From Saccoglossus kowalevskii (taxonomy: Eukaryota > Hemichordata > Enteropneusta > Harrimaniidae), in contig NW_003126387.1 in NCBI RefSeq assembly GCF_000003605.2, positions 206,429-231,366 of the forward strand: DNA of 24,938 nt. Reading direction: 5' to 3'. A program made the translations under genes and the position numbers. The notes below the pieces were generated by a model. That model did no database searches. It had not been told where the DNA came from and saw only the letters and a program-made list of their open reading frames with translations. Shown here piece by piece: positions 9,724 through 21,700 of the stretch (position 1 is its first letter; the number at the start of each line of letters is the position of its first letter).

Positions 9724-12700
9724 TTGTGCTGGGTGAAAACCATCCACTGATTCAAATATATCGGCTGCACTACCACCGTGATTGATGTAATTGTCAATCT
9801 CTAGAAAACAAATTAAAAAAACAGTGTTAAAATCGGGATAATAGAAATATTTCCACAAATTACAGCCCATGGCGAGACGCCATCACAGGTGAGCGTGACA
9901 AACTCTGTTATCCTCGGGGGCGACATCCGGGCATTTTTACCGCTTGGCAACCCGCGGCGGTGAAAACAAAGGCCCAAAACTCGTAGAAAACAGTACTTTG
10001 GGATGATTGTTGAGACTCCCCTGAACAGTGTAACAAGATTAGCCCTACGTGTGTAACATATATAAATTTGGTTGTTCGGGATTACTTCAAAGTTGAGTTT
10101 GTGTTGTTTTCTCGAGTTTTCACCGGCTCCACGGCGTTCCACAGCAGCGCGCACAGAGCCCATAGAAATACATGTACAGTGGTGCGCGTCGTAGCAACGT
10201 AGAACGTCCTGTGACGTAGCTCCGCCCCCGAGGATAGCAGATGCTTCCAACACAGATTATTTAGCATATGTCAATATAATATAATATAATATGATATAAT
10301 ACCTGCATTTATACCAATAGCGAAGTCCAAATAATAAAGTTTATAATTAGTATAGTTGCTTTTCTCCACCAGGTCTTGCAGAACCCTACTCAACGCCGCA
10401 CCTCGCTAGTGAATAAACGACAAAACAAAAAATATTAAAGGCACACATACGGGTGGACGATGGACCATTGGACTAGGAGACACACATTTGGGTAAACGTA
10501 AATGGCGGACGGACGGATGGATGCATAGACAGGCAATGTCGTACCTCTGATGTGAGATTTCTGAGTGTTTCGTTTGCAGACATCCATCCATTGCAGGGTG
10601 ATATCTGTAAGCACATTAAATACTCATACACGGTGGCGTAAGTGAGATCCTTACGTAGTTGCCCCAGTGGATGGAACAGGTTGTGCATGTATCGATATAC
10701 AATGGTACCATCAAACATACCAGTGATTACTAGAGAGCTGCCCTTTGGAAGGACAGTGTCCTGGGGAATAAAGTAAACTCATTGATAATAAGTAATGCGA
10801 GAAACAAGGCGTTTTATGTGAATAATTCGTAGACCTTTAGATTTTGCTGTGGACAATCGCCAAGCTTAATATGGTATATTAGCAGAAATATTGAATGCGC
10901 ATACGATTAAAATTGTCTGTACGTATATGCTAAATTAAAAGAACATTAACAAATCAGTATAAACTAAGACAAAAACGTTGACACAGTCTCACTAGTTCTT
11001 ACTGTATGTGGTTGCGACACCCCTACCAAATTCGATGACAACAGAAACAAAATAACACTACTAGTACTTTTCCCTTCTCTGAATTGACGAAGCATATAGT
11101 AGACACATAGTACTACAGACAGTAAAAAGTATGTCGAGAAATAACACACTACAGACACAGTAGACAGTGAGGTGAGAATTAACAATATCAAAAAAAAAAT
11201 ATTTTTCAACACTCCGTTGTCAATTCATGTTAGTTCAAAAAAATGTAAATAATTCACAAGCTTGTAAGTGGAATCCAGTCTTGAATTTACACTATATCTG
11301 AAAATCCAGGAGAATTACGTGCCCCGACCCTCGCGTTTGTTTGTTCTACTGTATTTGGTATATGTACATTTTCGCAATAGAGTCGATGAACAAGTAGTTT
11401 GGCATTGACGACACTTGATGAATACTGGTGATAAGACGGAGCTAAAGATGACACTACTGTATCAGAGTGAAGCAAAGTAGAGATGATGTGCTAATCGGAG
11501 ATTAGTTAATACACATGAACTCTCTGGTTGTGTAAGCGCCAATATAAGTCGCCCTCCGTTTTGGTAATGGGCATGGCATAACATTCCTTGAAGTCTGGTT
11601 TATTCAATGTTCTTAGGCAGACACAACAATTGCAAAGTAGTTACTCTGTTTTTTATTTTTCTGAAATAATATTATTGCATTTTCCCACTTGAACAAAACC
11701 TGCTGAAAAGACAGCAAGGCACAATTTAATGAAATGAAGCTAACTTTAGTGGTTTATGGTGGTTTTGAAATATAGTTTGGTGAGAGTGTGAAATATTGAA
11801 CTACTTTTGGAAAGTAATTTTGACATTAATATGTTGCCGTTAAAACAGTTTACACCACACCATGCTGAAAACCTGGCAGTCGATAAGGGACTACTCCGTA
11901 GATGCAACTTTTCAATAACAAGGATTTTATATTAGATTGGAATGAAACAAAGGTTCCCCAAAGAACATGTTTTTGAAATGGTACGATATTACATCAGCAG
12001 TACCTTCAGGGTTAACGAGAGGTGTGAAATGAAATATTTTGATATTGTGGGACAGGAACAGATGATTGGGGGGGGGGGAGTTTGTTGATTTACATATTCA
12101 CTTGAATCAATGTACAGAAAAACAGGTTGTTAAGGGTATTGTTTCACAAAGTTTTATTCCCCACGCACGGAGGAGGTAATTTCAGAGAGAGAGAGAGAGA
12201 GCATGGCTGGGTTACTATCTACTAATTACCATTCATAATAACAATACACACTAAATTGAAGGAATTTCAATAGAAAATAAACAATTTAATAATGACAAAT
12301 GTAAAAATAAATACAATTTTTGAAACTGTTATTCAGTTCAGTTGTGTTGGAAGAAGTACTCTATCTGATGAAACAATTCTGTTGGGAGATCCACATGAGT
12401 CATTGTTGCTTATTTATTTTTTATTATTAGTAGTAGTTTAGCGTTTTATTTATATTTATTTGTTTTGTTTTTTTCATCTTAAAACCTTTTGTTCGAAATA
12501 TTCAGAAGACTGAATATGTCATTGCCAACAAAAAAGGGAAATTAAATGCACATATCAAGAAACGGGATAAATTTCTTACTATATTGACTATGTAAAAGTA
12601 TTTCATATGATTGTTAAGTAAAACTGAAATGTATGTTTTAAGAGACTTGACTCAATAAAAAATGCTTTTGGACGCGTTCAAGTATTGAGATATGAGCAAT

Positions 12701-15700
12701 GTGTTCCTTAGCAACCATTCTGCCATATTTGATTTGATGATAAAGCAAATTTATGTTCATTTGCATAACATTGTATATACGTCTATTATGGCATGTCTGA
12801 GAAATGCCCGACAAAAACACAAATGAATAGTCCTCATTTCTGACAGGGACTGATAGTATACATACCAAATAATCCAGTGTGATCAGTGTTTCCTGTCTCA
12901 TTTCCGCTGGTGTAGTCATGTGAGCAATGGTATCTGGATGCCTATATTATACGAGATAAATAAAGCAAGACTTCCCGATTTATGATTCTACAATGTGTTT
13001 CATTATATGGACTCTCAATGTATAATGCCATATCAAGGAACTGTTTAAAAAGCATAGTATTTTGCCAATCGATTACAGAATTTCATATTTTTTAGGTATC
13101 GTAATGTATAAGGCAACCAACGGCTTGGCGCCTTTATACTGTAAAAGGGCTAATAATTCACTGGGTTTTAATTTTGCTCATTTTGCTGACTGGAAAATGC
13201 GCTAAATTAAAATCCAGTAAAAATTTAGCATAGAACACATTATCTTAATGATAAAACCGTGAATTTAAAACTCACTGAATATGCCTGAAATGGTAAATCA
13301 GCGAAATTTAAACCAAGTGAAAATTAGTAATTTTACAGTATATAAGCGAAATGTTCAGTCCTATCTCCCAAACCCACAAGTATAGTACACGTTCCTCTCT
13401 TAAACATAATTTATGCATTACTAAATGGAAAACAGCCATGGGCCAGAGGACGTTTCGGTATAGAGGGGTAACCCTATGGAATAACTTACCACCCCATATC
13501 AGAAATTCAGCCACATTATGCATTTTTTTTTAAACTTACAAAATTATATCTTAGTGGAAAATTTGTTGTAAATGGCTCATGCCTATAGTGTGTATATAGT
13601 GTATTTTTTTCCTACAGAGGGTCCAATGAAAATTACTTTATTGTATATTGGCCTACCCTCTTTAAATAAAGTGTTAAATAATTGAATAAAAATCACTCTC
13701 ACCCATTGCACACATCATTGGCCACCAATGAGTAGATGGCTAATACCGGGTAATCTTTTTGCTGGTTCCGGGATAAACTGGAAACAAAATATAGAATTCA
13801 ATAACTTATGTAAAAACAGCTACTTATGTGTATTAATGAATTACTGAATCTGTGTTTGGTCATCATAGAGGTCAGTAGGTGTGAGCTAAATCACTCAGGC
13901 CCATAACATGGTCCTGTTTTAGTTTCCATCTGCTAAGCGTATAATAACACAATGGCTCACCTTTTCACAATTGTGTTCATGTTGCCGCACGCCCCACCTG
14001 TCAATAACGAAAAACATGTTGCTGTATTAAATTTTGTGTTCAGATGGTAGTTCGAACGACGCCAACTGGCGACTAACAACAGATACACATGTAAACAATA
14101 ACAGAGCCAAAGCCAAAGAGGAGCCAGAGAATGTTCGATAGTTTCACGCATGAATGAGTTAGTTAGACAGTGGCGGCGGTACATGGAGGCAGAGAGGGCG
14201 ATCGCCCCTTCGTAAAAAAATGTTAGGGGGGGGCTGAAACACTATGTGTCAGCAAAATTTGGCCCTAAAAATACAGGAAATAGCTTTTCAGAAGGTCCAG
14301 ATTACAAAGTTTGTTCAGGGGGAGCATGCCCCCGGACCCCCTAGTAAGGTCGAGCCTTCGACGCGAGGTTGGTGAGCAGATCTCGTCCCCATGCAGAATG
14401 TTGTGCCGCCGCTTATGTTAGAATGGAGTTGTTCTCAAGTGCATAGACTCACCGTTAACTGCTATGCTCTGATAATCACGATGATTGCACAAATTTCTCT
14501 GACGTAATCTTTGATACAAGGAGTCAGTCCAACCACTGAAGACAGAAATAACACAATGTCAAAGTTCCCATATATCAAGTTTTCTCATGCACCCAAGGGA
14601 ACGATACGAAACTGGGGCAAATTTTTTCCCAAGAAAAATGGAATGCAAGAATGATAAAAACTTAAAGAATACCATTTTAAATAAAACTGCTCCAATTGTT
14701 AGGTGTTTCGGCCCTCCAGCGCACAACAATGATTATGTTTTATACTTAGTCTACTGAAAACCCATAATTATGCACAAATATGCGAAAAATCTAGATATAA
14801 ATTTAAATCTTACACAAAAATCACGAATTACCGAAGTTCACGGATACACTTTTACACCCTTCTCTTAGCAAACAGCATCATAAAGAAATATTAGATGACT
14901 CAAAGGATTTCAGATCGTGCACCGTTTCTTGGGCGCTTTTTGGTATCAATTTAGTGTCGTTCAGCAAAGTGTGTTGTACACATACCATTAGTACGATGAT
15001 GAGTGATATAAAAGCGTGTAAAGAAATTCGTCCAAGCTTGTATAAAAAGACGAATTACTACGGTCCACACGACACCAATGATGCGAATATATCAACCAAA
15101 TCAGAATGTTAATTTTGTAATGGTCACCCACGAAAATAAATGTAGTTCGCGCTTCGGACTTACTGAATTATCGGCATAGTCAAATTTTGAAACCCTGTTT
15201 AGAGAAAAAAAGAAATAAACAATTAGGTAGAAGCAGTAAAAAATGATTAAACCAGCAGTTATTTACTTATTTATCCGGTGACGTAAATACGAAATGCATA
15301 CGTATTATCTCATTCAGGTGGGTAATTAATTATGACAAGATAAAACTAGTTGTTAAATGTTAGTCTCGTTTTGCAAAAGCTTTAGAAATAACATATATCA
15401 CGGTTTCCTAACCGTTCTTCTAGTAACCGTGCATATACTGATACACGACAGATGTTTAAAATATTTTGCGGCGTGGCCAATATGGGCCATGGTTGTGGAG
15501 ATTGGGCGGCAAATTTCCGCCCAATAGTATCAAGCCGGGTTCGCCTCACCTGTTACTGCTGACATAGATGGCCAATCAAGCTCATTGCCAGCCACGAACG
15601 TCACGTTAAGGAACATTTCCTGAAAATAAAATGAAATAAAATAATATACACTGAGTGACGTTATATTACAAGCAACTGTTATTACGAAAGAAGTGGTGAC

Positions 15701-18700
15701 GTACCATGTTCAAAATAGAGGGCGTAAACCATTCTCCGGGAATATGGAAATGGGCAGCTCCCGAATCTCCGAGTACGACAATACCCATCGGGTCGGAATC
15801 AGCGCACAGTAGTTGCTCATATGGCTTGCTACTAACAGGATCGATACCCTAATAGAAGAGATATACAGGTCCGTTCAAATAAATTCAAACTACAGCACAT
15901 TTTTAATGAAACCCAGTCTGATCTGACATAAATCCTGGTACGGTATCCCTCGACCAATGCTCCGGGTACTGCACTTCTCACCGTACGCACCGCGCACGGG
16001 CACCCCTCGCCCAATGCTCCGGGGAATGGCACCCCCCGTCGTATGCCCCGGGGTATGGTATCCCTCGACCAAAGTTCCGGGTATGGTACCCCTCGCCCAA
16101 AGCTCCGGGTCTGGTACCCCTCGCCCAATGCTCGGGTATGACACCCTTCGCCCAACTCTCATTCTTGAGAGCATTAGAGATACTACTATACGGTATATTG
16201 GAATAGGTTCATTAACTATGGTCCAAACGTTACAGCCCGGTTAAGGTAGAAGCCTACCCACAAATGAAAATACCCATAATTTAGTCATTTTGCATAATTT
16301 TAATTATGCTTGTATTTTCGTGGATAGTTACCATTTTGGCAGTATCATAACGCTTTTGCCATAGGTTCTACAGATATTATGCCATATCTCAAATTGTAGG
16401 CTGGCGAATGGACTGAAAAAATCATATATTGTTAATGATGGTGTACTTTTAAAAATGTAGATTTTAAAAAGAGTCGAAAATGCAACTGTTCTTTAACATT
16501 GTGTTTTATGGATTTGTAGGGACGAGTTTCTCAAAAAAAACGTCAATGTAACACACAAATAATAGCTCCACGATTTTACATAAAAAGCCAATGAACATTA
16601 TCATGCGATTTATGTCCAGTTTTTCAAAAATTGTGAGATGGCTTCTACCTTAACGAACAAAACATACGTGAAACATGATTCACATTTAAATAGCCCAAAA
16701 CGGCGACAACCTGATAAAGGCAAAATTGGTCATCGTGTCATTATAACCTTTTTTTTCAGAATACGTGTACTCATATTTTTCACAGTGACATTTCCCTCCA
16801 TTGAGCCACACTGCGCATACTCACATTCTTCCCAGTGATTTAGAGCTGGACTGTGCAGGTCTCATGCCACTAATCAACCAATGGCTGCTTAATTTAAATG
16901 CCTAGCAAGAACCAATGACATTTTTTAAATATTTTTTTTCTCAGGTGCTCCCTTTTTGAGGGCGTAATCACCTGAGTCAGAGGTGAGACCAACATGTGGT
17001 CTTTTGTTTACTACTTAGCGGCTGTGTACCTGTGGGTTTATTCTGCGTGTATTTGGATGTTCTAATCTTGGTGTTTTTCCAGTGATTTCTCTTGGTGCAA
17101 TCCAAATACAGTAGGTGTGTCTTGTTTACCTGAGATTTGCAAGACTTTGAGCTGGCCAACATGTTAGTTTTTTTCATATGGTTGATTACTGGCATGTTGA
17201 TTTCCCATTTTTTAGCCATATTTTCAACTTTCTTCGTCATTTTCATATAGCAATCTCGTCATATGTTAACATTGTCGTCTATGGAAATTCAATTAGTGGT
17301 ATGAGCCCTGCATACCCGCATTCTTGACAGTAAATCGCCAAGGTTTTAAGCAAGGCTGATACTTGTACAATTCTGTGGCACGCATTGGCATGACTCGAGT
17401 CGTGTCGGTGCGCAAACTAGTCGTAAACAGGCGTAAACCCGCCGTGACTGTGTGCCATGTCGGGCGAGAATTTTGAAATGTTCAAAATTTTGGTCACGGC
17501 AAAATTTAGCGACCGGGTCGTGAACTATGCACAAACTATTCGCGAAGTCGTCGTGCCAGTTCGTGTCAATGTGGACACTGATGGGCACGCATTCGTGAAC
17601 TATTCGTGAACTATGCGTGAACAGTACGGGAGTCTCCCAGTTCGTGCCCCAAAATGGCACGACTTGCCACGACAAAATCGTGGCCAAAAGTGGTGCAAGT
17701 GTCAACCTTGCTTTACATGAAGCACATACCCACATTGACCACAGCGATGTAATGCACATACTGTACTCACGTAAATACCGTTGCAGTTGGAGTCTTCATA
17801 TCGATCCCAGTCCTCAGGTCTAACAAATCAAATAAAATAAGAAAAAGTATCAAAATATGTTGTTGATATAGAGACAATGGTAGGGTTTTTACCTTTCAGC
17901 GACTAATTATTGAACATCCGGGATATCGTGTGCGTCGTTACCTTGCTCCAGGGTGCAGAGCTGCTCGGCGATCGTCACAGTCTTTTCCGCGCCACGACGT
18001 CCCACGCAGCACCTGGAATTGTTCCATCAAACACAGTTTGGTATCACATGATATTTTTGTCTGACTACATCATCAAATTCTCCATTTTGTTCATTATATT
18101 TCATATCTCTGTGTGACCCCGTAAAAAATGCTTGATATATTCAAAGGTAATATACAATATACTAGTACATACACATGGTTGCATTGCATACTCACATCTA
18201 AAGTACTGTACCCGTCTCCGTCAAAGTCAACTTTTGGCATATATTCACCAGGCCCCGCATGTGGAAGTCTTCGATGAAAAACAAAACATTACTCGTCAAA
18301 CAATTCGTAACACTGTACGCGCTATTTGCACTATAGAAACATTCTTCCATGTCCGGAATATCGCCATGTACGGTGACGTCAGCAATATCGCCATGTACGA
18401 TGACGTCAGCAATATCGCCATGCACAGTGACGACCGCAATGGCGTTCGAAATATCGCCAAGTACATGATGGCGTCCGCGATATCGATATGCACAGGCTAG
18501 GGACGTCCGCAATATCGCCATAAACAATCACTGGCGGATCCAGAAATTCGGTAAGGGGGACGCTCCTATTGACGTGGGCCGGGTTTGTCAATTGATTTTT
18601 TTGCGGGCTGAAATATCCCATGCACGGTGACGACCGAAATATCCCATGTACAGTGAAGTCCGAAATATTGCCATGTGCAATGGCGTCCGAAATATTGCCA

Positions 18701-21700
18701 TGTGCAATGGCGTCCGAAATATTACCATGTGCAATGGGTTCGAAATATTACCATGTGCAATGGGTCCGAAATATTGCCATCTACAATGGCGTCCGAAATA
18801 TTGCCAAGTACATTGGCGTCCGAAATATCGCCATGTACAGTGGCGTCCGAAATATTGCTAAGTACAATGGCGTCCGCAATATCACTTCGCATAGTGACAT
18901 CCGCAATATCATCCGGCACAGTGGCGTCCAAAATATTGTCAATTAAAATGGCGTCCACGATACCGGATGTCGTTAAATTCTTACCTGTCAGCTAATTTAC
19001 ATATTTGTTTTAATCCTGGTAACATGCCACAAATGTCGATATCTGCAATCTCCTGTAAAGTTACGAGGATAAATCAAAATTAAACATTATCAATTAGCAA
19101 TACATCAGTTTCAAAGTTCAGTCACATATTTAAGGGAGACACTCACACATTTGGCATCGATTTCAATGTGCCATTTGTTTAACAGGTAGTCAAATGGGCA
19201 ATTTGATCATATTTTAAATGGCGTTAAGTTCATATTCCGTTTTGTCCGAAAAATAAAATTCATCCATTTTCGAATAAATCAAATATGGGAGATCATCCGA
19301 CAAGATTATAATCACAAATTCATTTTAACTACACCCAAGAGTTATTTGTAGGTTGTTCAAAGTCTTGCGATCACAGGCAACATCTAGGCTAGTAATGATG
19401 TCATAGGTAGAGTGACGACATGAATTTATTTCTCTCCTTCTTGTTAATATGACAGCTTTGTGCCAATTATCGTGTTTGGCATTATGATTACGCTAAAGGG
19501 TTAGGTAGATGTACTGTATATCAATCTAAATACCAAGACATGTATTTCCCCGAATGGTTTTTAATATAAATCTAAATAGTGGCCAAATCATCAAACTCAA
19601 ATGTTCAAATCGTTTTTTTTTTACGAGGGCAGGGCCTTGTCTCAGAGACGCATCTGTGAGCATCGCGTCATCCCAGAGACACATCTTGTGGACAGCGCAT
19701 TCTTTCAGAGACACTTTTTATAATACCTTCAATTTGTCGGAGTATTTCGTCATTATTTTGCTTCTATGAGCATCAACATGGAATCCATTTTTGGGTTTAG
19801 GATACATGTGGCATGTCGGGTTAGGTGGTTCTGTCTTGCATACTTGTAATGCTTGGCAAACAGTGTCTGGATTTTCTCCATTAGCTAAGCTGTGGGAAAT
19901 AACAGAGTGCCATGTGTTATATAATTGCAAGTTACAAATAAACAAAAAACAAACAAACAAACAAGCAGATAAATAAATAAATGAATGAATACTTTTCCAT
20001 CTATCAAGTACTCACAGGTCTATAATTATAGGTCCGGCTAAACTGACGAATTCTTTACATACACTTTTGTAATCATCTGAAAATACAATTACAACATACA
20101 GTAAATAAAAATGAAATACAAGAAATATCGACATTTTATACAGCTGACAACAAGAATCAGTTTTACCGGCGTTTGATTCAAGGACCAATAGATTATATTT
20201 GAGGGAGATCTGAATCCGGTTGCCATGGAAACAACAATTTTGGGAATGATTCTGTGTTGATAACTAAACAATTAAGAATGCATTTATTTTCAGGGAGGGG
20301 TTGCTCTTAAAATAAAGACCAATTATTTTGAATTTGGGAGAGATCTGGGTCTCGTCACCATAGAAACAAAACTGACCTGTATGATTATTCATTGCCAGTT
20401 TTGGTAGGAGGGGTGGTCTTCAAACGTAAACTAATCGATTAGATTTTAAGACAATCTGGTTGAAACGGAGACAGACATTTTTTTTGATAGATTATACACC
20501 ATTGCCTGATAAGATCTTTCTCTGTTTCGTCGAGTGAATTACAATTACAGGTACATATTCGAATGAGCTGATAAATACTTACACACGCATTTAAACATGA
20601 ACACGGGAATCAATCTCCCAGCACGGGTAATGCGCCTCATGACTGTAAGTTTACTACTATTCAATCTCAATTCAATGTGATATTCGTAAGAATAAGTAAT
20701 TTGCTACTGATGTGCGGGATTTAATATTTATTGGTGAACACACTTTGCATTAGACATGGTAGGGACAAGAGTCACTGGCCCTCTCTTTTAGAAGATAACT
20801 TACCAAATAAGATGTGTTTGGCCAAGCATTATGAAATAAACAGAGAATTTGAGCTCTCGTTTTTCTAGAAACTAAATAAAGAACAGTTTGAATTGTTTAT
20901 ATTCTGAACTAATTCTTCGAAATATAAACTTGGGCGAGCATGGCAAACTGTCAATAAGTCCTCAAATCGAGTGTCTCAGTGGCATTTCTATACAACTGTA
21001 TATAGCACGAATTGAATCACAATAGACCTTACTTTTGACTCCAAAACGTAACTAACTATTTGGGGGTTATTGTTCCCATATGACGATAATAATTTCTGAT
21101 ATTATACAATGATTGATGCCATTCTGTTCTGAGAGGGTATAATGGAGAATTTTTCATTCATATTTACAGTGAAATTGTATCCCAGTATGTGTGACATTTT
21201 GGAGGTCATGCATAAGCCCTTTTAAAGACGTTGACTAAATACCTGGTAGAAATGAACACAGTCGCTGCATTGCTTTGTCGATTCCCTCGGTGTGTACCAA
21301 AGCCAGCTGGTCGACAAGACTCACACTAGCCGTACAGGCTGCACATACAAACAACGCCACATAATTTATAAAATAAAATAAAATAAAACAAAAATAAACC
21401 TCGTACTACTTAAATGCAAAATCAGAGTACACAGAATTGAGGTAAATAAACTAAATATAGTAGTATTTGTTTGTCACCAGTGACCTGGCGTGATACGCGC
21501 GCGCACTTTTGATTATTAGTACGTACCAGTAATTCGTAGCGCAAACGCATTTACGTATTTAAAACATTAAGAAATCTCTGATGACTGCGATTTGAAATTA
21601 TTATCTTAAAGTTTATATTATAACACATTGCTTGTAATATTATGCAATATCAAACACAGATAATATCCAAAGTCATTATATTACCTCCACATTTACATCT

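Noticed and set aside
9813-10267. 146- and 61-residue minus-strand open frames
   Set aside because: They cover the GC-rich inverted-repeat element and show no transposase or other motif.
15832-16244. Gly/Arg/Pro-rich open frames on both strands
   Set aside because: They are products of the GC-rich 28-bp minisatellite.
16977-17246. 89-residue Lys/Thr-rich minus-strand frame
   Set aside because: Low-complexity composition, no family resemblance, and it lies inside a copy 2 intron on the same strand.
18198-18958. Several overlapping open frames of 65-122 residues on both strands
   Set aside because: They are translations of the 27-bp tandem repeat, whose length is a multiple of three.
18349-18968. 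CRISPR-like regular repeats
   Set aside because: The units are contiguous with no unique spacers, and the setting is a spliced eukaryotic gene.
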